Shown here: piece by piece, positions 1 to 5,645 of the stretch
Layout of the letters: each line of letters starts with the position of its first letter
Numbering within the stretch: the first letter of the stretch is position 1
Assembly (NCBI GenBank): GCA_026713505.1
Contig: JAPOOH010000475.1
Location: 1-5,688, forward strand
Direction of reading: 5' to 3'
DNA: 5,688 bases
From: Chloroflexota bacterium
GTDB taxonomy: Bacteria > Chloroflexota > Dehalococcoidia > Lucifugimonadales > Australimonadaceae
Notes under the pieces: generated by a model
What the model was told of the DNA's origin: nothing
Seen by the model: only the letters and a program-made list of their open reading frames with translations
Databases searched by the model: none
Made by a program: the position numbers and the translations under genes

Positions 1-312
1 AAGCTCGCCACCGGGATCGAGACCGCGGTGCGCGAAGCGGCAGGCCTCGACGCCGTGCTCGACGAGGAGCAGGCGGAGCTCTTGCGCTTCGTCACCCGGA
101 TGGCGGCCGCGGCCGAGCGCCGGGACATCGTGGAGGATGCGCCCGCGGGTGCCGGCGTCGCCTTCCCGCCGCTGAAGCGGCGCATCCGCTCGATCCCGCC
201 GGACAAGGCCGCCGAGGGCTGGCTCGCCCGTTTCCGGGCGCTCGCCGGGCCGGAGGACGAGCGGCGCGGGCGTGTCTCCCGAACGGACGAGCCGGATGCC
301 GCGCAAACCTGA
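1..312 (+). CDS. 3' end of an unidentified gene (C-terminal 103 residues), in the position of traC
   Basis: The reading frame is open from base 1 to the TGA at 310-312, and the gene begins outside the window. A GTG at 28 is in frame but has no Shine-Dalgarno sequence before it, so it is probably internal. The visible protein is charged and rich in Ala, Arg and Glu, with a likely helical stretch (LDEEQAELLRFVTRMAAAAE) followed by a basic and proline-containing segment and an acidic tail. There is no signal peptide, membrane segment or cysteine. In F-type transfer operons traC, the VirB4-like ATPase, lies directly before trbI, so this could be the end of a TraC homologue. I see no ATPase motif and cannot confirm it; a small accessory transfer protein is equally possible. 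Its stop lies inside the start region of trbI, so the two genes are co-transcribed. Confidence 0.6.
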   Translation, partial: KLATGIETAVREAAGLDAVLDEEQAELLRFVTRMAAAAERRDIVEDAPAGAGVAFPPLKRRIRSIPPDKAAEGWLARFRALAGPEDERRGRVSRTDEPDAAQT

Positions 313-676
313 CCGGGACCGGCGCGATTCCTCGTGGCCGGTGCTGCTGTCCGCCGTGCTGCTTTCGGGCGCCGTGGCGGCGGCGGTCGCGGCCGCGACG
401 CTCCGCTACGGCGTCGAGGCGCCGCCACGCATCGCCGGCGTCCGGCTTGCCGAGATCACGGCGGCCTACACCACGCGCGCCGCGAGCGAAGGCGAGACTG
501 CCGAGGACATGCGGGCTTGGGGCGAGGCCCTCGAAGCGGCGCTCGACCGGGTTGCGTTGCAACATCGCCTGGTGCTGCTTCCGGCCCGCGCCGTGGCCGC
601 CGGGGCGCCCGATGCGACGGCGCGGGTCGAGGCGGCGCTTGCGGCGATCCTCGCGGCTCGGGGAGAGGCGCGGTGA
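296..676 (+). CDS. trbI: TrbI, F-type conjugation inner-membrane protein
   Basis: This 126-residue protein matches the F-type TrbI family (F TrbI is 128 residues). That family consists of small inner-membrane proteins that influence pilus extension and retraction. A basic N-terminus (residues 1-10) is followed by one transmembrane segment (about 14-36) and a periplasmic domain. The domain has the family pattern: a hydrophobic strand, then Ala-Val, Gly-Ala-x-Asp-Ala-Thr and Val (LVLLPARAVAAGAPDATARV at 92-111). It lies directly before an S26 peptidase and traW, the order expected for F-like operons. I chose the ATG at 296, which overlaps the upstream gene by 17 bases, because it gives the family's usual length. 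A GTG at 272 is in frame and would add eight residues; a GGAGGA lies 14 bases before it. The fold and context are convincing, but the exact start is uncertain. Confidence 0.82.
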   Translation: MPRKPDRDRRDSSWPVLLSAVLLSGAVAAAVAAATLRYGVEAPPRIAGVRLAEITAAYTTRAASEGETAEDMRAWGEALEAALDRVALQHRLVLLPARAVAAGAPDATARVEAALAAILAARGEAR

Positions 677-1302
677 GCGCGAAGGGGCTGCAATTTGCGC
701 CGGGCCGCGTGCGGTCGCGGCGGGGCCGGATCGGCCTTGCCGTAATGGTGGCGCTGGCGGCGCTCTGGCTCGCCGCGGTCTCGCGCGTCCATGTCAATGC
801 GAGCTGGTCCGACGGGGCCTGGGGCTATGCCGCCTTCCCGCTGTTCGGCGAGGAACCGAAGATCGGCGACCGGGTGCTGATCGAGCCGCCGGATTCTGTG
901 GACTCCCCGGTTCCTTACCTCAAGACGGTGCTCGGCGTGCCGGGCATGCGGGTCTCGGTCGGAACGGACAGAACGGTCTTTCTGGACGGCAAGCCGGTCG
1001 GCCGTGCCAAGGTGCATGCGCTCGACGGCCGGCCCCTCGCGGCGATCGCGCCCGGGGTCATCCCGCCGGGGCACTTCTACGTGCACGCCGACCACGTCGA
1101 CAGCCACGACAGCCGGTACGCGGAGATCGGCCTCGTGCCGCGCGCGCGCATTCTGGGACGCGCCGTCGCCATGCCGGACATCCCATGGCTGGGGCTGAAC
1201 GGACCGTTGATCGGGCCGGAGGATGCCGCTCCGGCATCGGAGTCCACCACGATCCTGCCGCATGTGCATGACGGGCCGCCACCCGTGGAGGCGGCGCGAT
1301 GA
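673..1302 (+). CDS. trhF: S26-family conjugative transfer signal peptidase (TraF/TrhF type)
   Basis: This 209-residue membrane-bound serine protease belongs to the signal peptidase I-like group of plasmid RP4 TraF and TrhF of SXT/R27-type systems. Such enzymes mature conjugative pilins, and RP4 TraF also cyclises its pilin. The GTG start at 673 overlaps the trbI stop (GTGA) and follows GGAGAGG at 662-668. A longer open frame upstream is only a shadow of trbI. One membrane anchor spans about residues 20-36. The catalytic serine is probably Ser46 in NASWSDGAWGY (42-52), which aligns to the family pattern N-x-S/T-x-S-x-P-x-G-x-Y with Gly48 for Pro and Trp50 for Gly. The general-base lysine is Lys84 in YLKTVLGVPG (82-91). 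The conserved DSRY box is at 146-149, followed by LGRA (161-164). The place before traW matches trhF in SXT-like elements. The true substrate is not in the window. The symbol avoids confusion with the F-type traF at the window's end. Confidence 0.88.
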   Translation: MSAKGLQFAPGRVRSRRGRIGLAVMVALAALWLAAVSRVHVNASWSDGAWGYAAFPLFGEEPKIGDRVLIEPPDSVDSPVPYLKTVLGVPGMRVSVGTDRTVFLDGKPVGRAKVHALDGRPLAAIAPGVIPPGHFYVHADHVDSHDSRYAEIGLVPRARILGRAVAMPDIPWLGLNGPLIGPEDAAPASESTTILPHVHDGPPPVEAAR

Positions 1303-1988
1303 GGCGCGCAATCCCGAGGATGCTTATCGCCGCCCTGCTGCTCGCGGCCGCACTGCCGGGGGACGGTTCAGCGAAGGACCTGGGCGTGCGCGGCGCGACC
1401 TGGCCGGTCGCCGAGCCGGATCTGCTGGCGCAGATCGAGTCGCGGCTCATCGAAATGGACCGCTCGGGCGAGCTGGCGCGGCTGGAGCAAGAGGCGCGTG
1501 CCGATGCACGCAGGAAGCTGGAGGAGCCGGACCCGGCGCCTGGCATCGCACCGGTGAGAGAGGAACGCAGCCGCCTGCTCGATCCCGCGATCACAGTCGC
1601 GCGCGACATCCGAACCTCCGACGGCACGCTCATTGCGGCCGCCGGCACGCGGGTGAACCCGCTGGAGCGCATGACGCTCGCCCGCGACCTGCTGTTCGTC
1701 GACGGCAGGCGCGAGGCCGAAATCGCCTGGGCGCTGTCCCGGGAAAAGGAGAGCGCGCGCCCTTCCAAGATCGTGCTGCTCGCCGGACGGCCGCTGGAGC
1801 TGATGCGGCGGCACCGCCGGGCCTTCTTCTTCGACCAGGGCGGGCGGCTGGCGGCGCGCTTCGGGCTGCGGTTCACGCCGGTGCTGGTCGTCCAAGACGG
1901 GACGCAACTGCGCATAACCGAGATCCCGGTCGATGACCGGAAGGATCCCGGCTCGGAGGCCGGGACAAGCCCCGAAGATGAGGATTGA
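1299..1988 (+). CDS. traW: TraW, F-type pilus assembly periplasmic protein
   Basis: The product is a 229-residue secreted protein of the TraW family (F TraW is about 210 residues), needed for pilus assembly in the periplasm. A signal peptide covers residues 1-25, with likely cleavage in GDGSA/KDLG. The mature protein opens with the hallmark KDLGVRG (26-32) and a WPVAEPDLL segment. A charged helical linker (about 48-76) follows, then the block DPAIT...DI...DGTLIAAAGTRVNPL (95-122) and the VDG box near 134. The C-terminal part (157-209) has the pattern of a hydrophobic strand, FFFDQGGRLAARFGLRFTP and a final beta hairpin, typical of TraW and resembling the TrbC thioredoxin-like fold. The ATG at 1299 shares bases with the peptidase stop (ATGA) and has GGAGG at 1287-1291. 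In F, TraW interacts with TrbC, which is encoded three genes downstream here. Confidence 0.93.
   Translation: MRRAIPRMLIAALLLAAALPGDGSAKDLGVRGATWPVAEPDLLAQIESRLIEMDRSGELARLEQEARADARRKLEEPDPAPGIAPVREERSRLLDPAITVARDIRTSDGTLIAAAGTRVNPLERMTLARDLLFVDGRREAEIAWALSREKESARPSKIVLLAGRPLELMRRHRRAFFFDQGGRLAARFGLRFTPVLVVQDGTQLRITEIPVDDRKDPGSEAGTSPEDED
1980..1984 (+). promoter_or_regulatory. Ribosome binding site setting the ssb start
   Basis: GAGGA lies 8 bases before the ATG at 1993 and inside the last codons of traW. It favours that ATG over the in-frame ATGs at 1933 and 1978, which have no good site at proper spacing. A further ATG at 2002 is also in frame, but 17 bases from this site. Confidence 0.6.
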
Positions 1989-1992
1989 AACC

Positions 1993-2439
1993 ATGCTGAA
2001 CATGAACCGGGCGACCCTCGTGGGCCATGCCGGACGCGATCCCGAGATCCGCGACCTGAAGAACATCGGCAAGGCGGCGACCTTCTCGCTTGCCACCACC
2101 GAGAAGTGGACCGACCGGGAGGGCCGGCCTGGCGAGGCGACCGAGTGGCACCGGGTGGTGGTCTACGGGCCGGCCGTCGAGCCGGTCTCGAAGATGCTCC
2201 GCAAGGGCGATGCGGTCATGGTCGAGGGCCGGATCGCAACGCGCGATTACCGCGACCGGGAAGGGAACGACCGGGCGATCACCGAGATCGTCGTCGCCGG
2301 CGCACAGGGCACGGTCAACATGCTGGGCGGCAGGCGCTCGCAAACAGCCGATGCGGGCGAAAATCCGGAAGCCGGAGATGACCCGGGCGGGGAACCGGCA
2401 GCGCCGGCAAACGGCGAGATGCCGGACGCCCCGGAATGA
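1993..2439 (+). CDS. ssb: Single-stranded DNA-binding protein encoded within the transfer operon
   Basis: The product is a 148-residue cytoplasmic SSB with one OB-fold (about residues 1-115) and a disordered acidic tail. It should form a tetramer that coats the transferred or newly entered single strand. Diagnostic segments are NRATLVGHAGRDPEIR (5-20), EWHRVVVYG (51-59), LRKGDAVMVEGRI (69-81) and ITEIVVAG (96-103). By alignment to E. coli SSB the stacking aromatics are Trp39, Trp52, Tyr58 (Phe60 in E. coli) and Tyr86 (Trp88 in E. coli). The tail (116-148) is rich in Gly, Pro, Asp and Glu but ends in PDAPE, without the usual acidic tip closing in Pro-Phe that recruits partner proteins. The gene starts four bases after the traW stop, and its own stop overlaps the traU start, so it is part of the operon. 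Its place between traW and traU is not the F plasmid arrangement. Confidence 0.92.
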   Translation: MLNMNRATLVGHAGRDPEIRDLKNIGKAATFSLATTEKWTDREGRPGEATEWHRVVVYGPAVEPVSKMLRKGDAVMVEGRIATRDYRDREGNDRAITEIVVAGAQGTVNMLGGRRSQTADAGENPEAGDDPGGEPAAPANGEMPDAPE

Positions 2440-3437
2440 TCCGCCGGTTCGCCATTCCGGCGGCGTTCGCACTTGCGGCCGTCTTCTGGTCCGGCTCGGC
2501 CTCGGCGCAGTCCTGCACCGGGCGGTTCGTGAACCCGATCTCGGACGTCTGCTGGGAGTGCATCTTTCCGATCTCGATCGGACCGATCACCATCGGCAGC
2601 GTCTCGGGCGTGCTGGACACGCCGAACCCGTCCTCGCCGATCTGCTTTTGCGGCTCGCCGATTCCCCGCATCGGTCTCTCGCTCGGGGTCTGGGAGCCGG
2701 CCCGGCTGGTCGACGCGACGCGGGCGCCCTGGTGCTTCCCCAATCTCGGCGGCCTCACCATAAACCCCGGCCTGCCCGCCGGGCGCGGCCGCACCGGGTC
2801 TTCTGGTGGCGACGGCGCCAAGGGCTCGGTCTGGCACGCCCACTACTACGTGTATCCGCTGCTTTCCTGGATTGGCGCGCTGCTCGATCTGGGCTGCCTC
2901 GAGGGCGGCTCGCTCGACATCGCCTGGACCTCGGAGCTCGATCCCGCCTGGCTCGATGACGAGCTCTCGTTCCTGCTGAACCCGGAGGCCGCGCTCTTTG
3001 CGAACCTCCCGGCCCAGGCCGCGTGCGCCGCCGACTGCGCGGCGGCCTCGGCGGGGCTTCCGCTCGATGCGATGTTCTGGTGCGCCGGCTGCCAGGGCGG
3101 GATGTACCCGCTGACCGGCAACGTCGCGGCCCATGTCGGCGGCGTGCAGGCCTCGCTGCTTGCCGCCGAGCGCCTGGTCTACCGCCTCCATCGGCTCGGG
3201 CTCGCCTGGGGCACCTCGGGCGCGGCCGCGCTCTGCGCGCGCTACCCGATGCCGATCATGCGCAAATCTCAGTACCGCTGGCAGATGACCCAGCCGGTCC
3301 CCGCCACCTCGCCCCTGACGGGCTGCAACCCGACCGGGCGCTCCTCGGTGCTGTGGGAATCGCTGCGCGAAGTCCCGGTCTCGGGCGAGAGCTTCGGGTA
3401 CCTGCTGTGGAGGAAACGCACATGTTGCCTCCTCTGA
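2436..3437 (+). CDS. traU: TraU, F-type conjugation protein for DNA transfer
   Basis: The product is a 333-residue secreted protein of the TraU family (F TraU is 330 residues), which is required for efficient DNA transfer and pilus function at the periplasmic side. The signal peptide covers residues 1-24 with cleavage at SASA/QSC. Family signatures include NPISDVCWECIFPISIG (33-49), ICFCG (69-73), PWCFPNLGG (98-106), the HAHYYVYPLL region (134-143), DAMFWCAGCQGGMYPLTG (211-228) and the C-terminal WRKRTCCLL. The mature part has 15 cysteines, including CWEC, CFC and CAGC clusters, so it should depend on disulfide formation in the periplasm. The ATG at 2436 overlaps the ssb stop (ATGA) and has no strong Shine-Dalgarno site, which suggests translational coupling. 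The C-terminal end overlaps the start of trbC by 16 bases. Confidence 0.95.
   Translation: MIRRFAIPAAFALAAVFWSGSASAQSCTGRFVNPISDVCWECIFPISIGPITIGSVSGVLDTPNPSSPICFCGSPIPRIGLSLGVWEPARLVDATRAPWCFPNLGGLTINPGLPAGRGRTGSSGGDGAKGSVWHAHYYVYPLLSWIGALLDLGCLEGGSLDIAWTSELDPAWLDDELSFLLNPEAALFANLPAQAACAADCAAASAGLPLDAMFWCAGCQGGMYPLTGNVAAHVGGVQASLLAAERLVYRLHRLGLAWGTSGAAALCARYPMPIMRKSQYRWQMTQPVPATSPLTGCNPTGRSSVLWESLREVPVSGESFGYLLWRKRTCCLL
3409..3414 (+). promoter_or_regulatory. Strong ribosome binding site for trbC inside traU
   Basis: GGAGGA lies 7 bases before the ATG at 3422, within the last codons of traU. It fixes the trbC start, since the open frame itself runs much further upstream through traU without a plausible start site. 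Confidence 0.7.
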
Positions 3438-4174
3438 ACCGGTCGGACGCGGCGCGCGTGCGAGCCGTCGCCGCGGGGCTCGTCTGTGCCCTTGTGCTGG
3501 CCGCGTGCTGCGGCCCGGCTCGGGCGGACGATGCATCGGCTCGTGCATCGGAGCTTGCCGAGGAGGTGCTGCGCGAGGCGGGCGGCGCGGACCTCGGCGC
3601 GTGGACCCGCGAGGTCATCGGGCGTGCCCTGGAGCGGGCCGGCAAGGCGGCATCCGGAACCGCTGCCGGCATTGAAGCCGGAAAGATGTCTCCCGTTCCC
3701 CTTGCCGCCGAACGCCACGCGGCGCCGGTGGCGCGCGGACTCGCCGGAAGCGGCGACGGGGCGGAGGTGATCGTGTTCACCAGCCTCTCGGTGCCCGCCG
3801 CGAGCTGGCGGCAATGGGCGCGCGACGCGGCCCGGACCGGGACGCCGCTCGTGCTGCGCGGCGTCGGCGAGGGCGGGCTGCGGGCGACGGTGAAGGAGAT
3901 CGGCACGCGGCTCGGCCGTGCGCAAGCCGGTGTCGCCATCGATCCGCGCCTCTTTCGCCTGTTCGGCGTCGAGCGGGTGCCCGCCGTGGTGGTGGTGCCG
4001 GGCGGCGTGGCGCCGTGCCGAAGCCGGGGCTGTTCGGCCGATCCCGCGCCGCCCCACGACCTCGTGGCCGGAAACGTCGGGCTCGCCGCCGCGCTCGAGG
4101 CCGTCGCCGCCGAGGGCGATGCGGGGCGCGACGCGGCGAGGCGCCATCTAGACGTGTTGAGGGGTGAAGAATGA
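3422..4174 (+). CDS. trbC: TrbC, F-type pilin assembly protein
   Basis: The product is a 250-residue exported protein of the F-type TrbC family, a thioredoxin-fold factor for pilus assembly that works with TraW in F. The N-terminus has a basic region and a hydrophobic core (about 14-29). The end of the signal is ambiguous: PARA/DD at 32-37 suits signal peptidase I, whereas LAAC at 26-29 reads as a lipobox. A helical linker (40-107) precedes the conserved domain (115-228): EVIVFTSLSVP (115-125), a TPLVLRGV strand (141-148), the IDPRLFRLFGVERVPAVVVV segment (173-192) with the thioredoxin-type cis-Pro, and DLVAGNVGLAAALEAV (213-228), the usual end of the domain. No CXXC motif is present, so redox activity is not expected; the two mature-domain cysteines (199 and 204) may pair. 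The start follows a strong GGAGGA and overlaps traU by 16 bases. Confidence 0.9.
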   Translation: MLPPLNRSDAARVRAVAAGLVCALVLAACCGPARADDASARASELAEEVLREAGGADLGAWTREVIGRALERAGKAASGTAAGIEAGKMSPVPLAAERHAAPVARGLAGSGDGAEVIVFTSLSVPAASWRQWARDAARTGTPLVLRGVGEGGLRATVKEIGTRLGRAQAGVAIDPRLFRLFGVERVPAVVVVPGGVAPCRSRGCSADPAPPHDLVAGNVGLAAALEAVAAEGDAGRDAARRHLDVLRGEE

Positions 4175-5316
4175 GCGTGGAACGGGAACCGGGTTCGGGC
4201 CAGGCGGATGTACTCATCGACCGCGCGACGCCGGTGGTGCGGCTTCTCGCCTGGCTCGCCATGCTCGTGCTGTGCTGCCTGGTGCTCTGGGTGCTCGGCT
4301 CCTTCGCGGCGCGGGCCGAGGATCCGAAGGCGGCGGCGCACGCGCTTGGTCAGGCGGGAAACACGGCGGCGGGCGCCATCGCGAGGGACTCGGCGAACAC
4401 GGGCACGGTGCCGGGCTACGCCGGCACCGGCGTGCCCGAGCGCAGCCTGACGGCGGGGACCATGGAGGACGCGGCGCGCGCGCGGCTCGCCGACGCGGAC
4501 GATCCGGGCGGCGGCGCCGGGCGCGCGGTGATCGAGGGCACTGTCGTCCGGCCCGAGCGGCCGGTGCCGGTGGATGGGCCCGAGGCGTCGCGCGCCGAGG
4601 CGGTCGCGGCGAACCCGCAATCGGCCGCGCACGGCGCGGATGGCCTCGCCTCGGGCGGGGTCTCCGATTGCGACGCGGGGCTGGAGGATGCGCAAGCCGG
4701 CGGCTCCTGCGGGCGGGTGACGTACTGCGTCGGCGCGGGCTGCGAGACCGTGCGGGCGCAGTCGAACACCGGGTTCGTCGACGCAACCGCGCGGCTCAAC
4801 ATGGTGGTGGAGCTCGGCGGCGAGGAGTTCGACCGCGAGAGCCTGCGCTTCTTCACCGGCGCGCGCCGGACCTGCAACATCCGGCTGTTCGGGCTCGCCA
4901 ACTGCTGCACCAACTCGGGCGCGCTGGTGGGGCTCGCGAACTGCTCGGCCGAAGAGGTGGAGCTCGCCGAGGAGCGCCACGCGGGCAACACCCGCTACCT
5001 CGGACAGTACTGCGCCCGGCGCACCTTCTTCGGAGTCTGCATCCGCCGGGCGCGGGCGTGGTGCGTGTTCGGCTCCAAGCTCGGGCGCATCCTCCAGGAG
5101 CAGGGCCGCGCGCAGCTCGGCGTCGGCTGGGGGAGCTGCCGGGGCCTGACGGTGGCCGAGGTCGAGCGCATCGAGTTCGACCGGCTCGACCTCTCGGAAT
5201 TCACCGAAGATCTGATGGACGGGAGCACCGAGCCCGCCGTCTCGCTGCCCGACGGGGGCGACACCCGCGCCGCGATGCGCACCCGCATCCGCGACTTCTA
5301 CCGCCGGAGCCCCTGA
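4171..5316 (+). CDS. traN: TraN, mating-pair stabilisation protein (short form)
   Basis: The product is a 381-residue cysteine-rich exported protein of the TraN family, which in F is an outer-membrane protein that stabilises mating pairs by contact with the recipient surface. A long N-terminal extension precedes a hydrophobic segment (about 23-46), with likely cleavage at AARA/ED near residue 49. Residues 50-165 are low-complexity, rich in Ala and Gly, and carry no cysteine. The C-terminal half is the conserved part. It has twelve cysteines between 167 and 323, including the CC pair at 245-246, then GQYCARRTFFGVC, AWCVFGSKLGRILQEQGRAQL (296-316, central residues typical of TraN) and GLTVAEVERIEFDRLDLSEF (325-344). 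F TraN is about 600 residues, so this protein lacks most of the central region that carries receptor specificity in enterobacterial TraN. The start shares bases with the trbC stop (ATGA), and GAGGGG is at 4159-4164. Confidence 0.88.
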   Translation: MSVEREPGSGQADVLIDRATPVVRLLAWLAMLVLCCLVLWVLGSFAARAEDPKAAAHALGQAGNTAAGAIARDSANTGTVPGYAGTGVPERSLTAGTMEDAARARLADADDPGGGAGRAVIEGTVVRPERPVPVDGPEASRAEAVAANPQSAAHGADGLASGGVSDCDAGLEDAQAGGSCGRVTYCVGAGCETVRAQSNTGFVDATARLNMVVELGGEEFDRESLRFFTGARRTCNIRLFGLANCCTNSGALVGLANCSAEEVELAEERHAGNTRYLGQYCARRTFFGVCIRRARAWCVFGSKLGRILQEQGRAQLGVGWGSCRGLTVAEVERIEFDRLDLSEFTEDLMDGSTEPAVSLPDGGDTRAAMRTRIRDFYRRSP

Positions 5317-5645
5317 TGGCGCCCCGCCCGAAGCGCGCCCTCGCGGCGGCGGGCGCCGCACTCCTTATATGTGCGTGTGTGGCATGGGGGGGCCCGCCGG
5401 CCGCGGCCGGGGAGTGGCGGTCCTGGTGCCCCGGCTCGGGACCGGGACAGGCGGCGCAGTTCGGTCCGTCGCTCGGCTGGCACTTCTACTGCGACCGGCG
5501 GGGGCCGGGAAGAACCGGGCCAGCGGCCGCCCCGCCCCCCTCCGCCCGAACGGCCCCCCCGGCCCGGGCCCGGAGCCGGGGCACCAGGCCCGCCACTCCC
5601 CGGCCGCGGCCGGCGGGCCCCCCCATGCCACACACGCACATATAA
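5316..5645 (+). CDS. traF: TraF (F-type, thioredoxin-like pilin assembly protein), 5' part only; tail is artefactual
   Basis: The ATG at 5316 overlaps the traN stop (TGATG) and has GGAG at 5306-5309. The first 60 residues look genuine: a basic start, a hydrophobic core (about 8-24), cleavage near PAAA/GEW, and GWHFYCD at 54-60. That last motif is typical of F-type TraF, a periplasmic protein for pilus assembly with a C-terminal thioredoxin-like domain; F TraF also carries a GW-aromatic motif near its mature N-terminus. The order traN-traF also agrees with F-like clusters. After about base 5495 the sequence becomes a degraded inverted copy of the gene's own beginning, so residues beyond about 60 (Pro/Arg/Ala-rich) and the TAA at 5643-5645 are not a real C-terminus. 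The family protein is usually about 250 residues. The identification rests on a short segment and on synteny. Confidence 0.68.
   Translation: MAPRPKRALAAAGAALLICACVAWGGPPAAAGEWRSWCPGSGPGQAAQFGPSLGWHFYCDRRGPGRTGPAAAPPPSARTAPPARARSRGTRPATPRPRPAGPPMPHTHI
5322..5420 (+). repeat. Left arm of a 99-base perfect inverted repeat
   Basis: Each base from 5322 to 5420 pairs with its partner in 5688 down to 5590 (coordinates sum to 6010) without a mismatch in the positions compared. This arm keeps the traF signal peptide reading frame and directly follows its start codon, so it is the genuine copy. Pairing continues beyond 5420 with rising mismatch: one at 5421, none from 5422 to 5437, then several per ten bases from 5438, until it is lost near 5481. 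Confidence 0.93.
5496..5589. other. Degraded centre of the fold-back, unreliable sequence
   Basis: This is the inner half of the right arm and the turning point (midpoint 5505). It partly mirrors 5421-5480 but with many substitutions, mostly to C on the + strand, and contains runs of six or seven C (5535-5540 and 5554-5560). It looks like low-quality base calling and not like a diverged gene. The exact border with genuine traF sequence cannot be fixed; 5495 is an estimate from the end of the GWHFYCD motif. Confidence 0.65.

Noticed and set aside
334..672. N-terminal extension of the S26 peptidase frame
   Set aside because: This part is out of frame over trbI. The GTG at 673 with GGAGAGG before it gives a normal-length peptidase that begins with a membrane anchor.
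1933..1992. Earlier start for ssb at 1933 or 1978
   Set aside because: These lie within traW with poor ribosome binding sites. The SSB family begins near MNRATLVG, and the ATG at 1993 has GAGGA 8 bases ahead.
2247..3548. A 433-codon open frame on the minus strand
   Set aside because: It is antisense to ssb, traU and trbC, has Arg/Gly/Ala-rich composition and no domain; it is a shadow frame.
3530..3552. Short tandem repeat of TGCATCGG
   Set aside because: There are only two copies, separated by four bases in coding sequence just after the trbC signal peptide; this is within chance and codon repetition.
3256..5361. A 701-codon open frame on the minus strand
   Set aside because: It lies opposite traU, trbC and traN, which are clear family members. 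At this GC content stop codons are rare, and the translation is Arg/Pro/Ala-rich without recognisable domains.
5397..5410. A 14-base perfect palindrome of C and G (CCGGCCGCGGCCGG) as an operator or terminator stem
   Set aside because: It lies in the traF signal peptide coding region, has no loop or T run, and such GC palindromes arise easily at this base composition.
5365..5631. A minus-strand open frame that resembles the traF signal region
   Set aside because: It is the mirror of traF created by the inverted repeat and ends with the same residues as the plus-strand frame, so it is not an independent gene.
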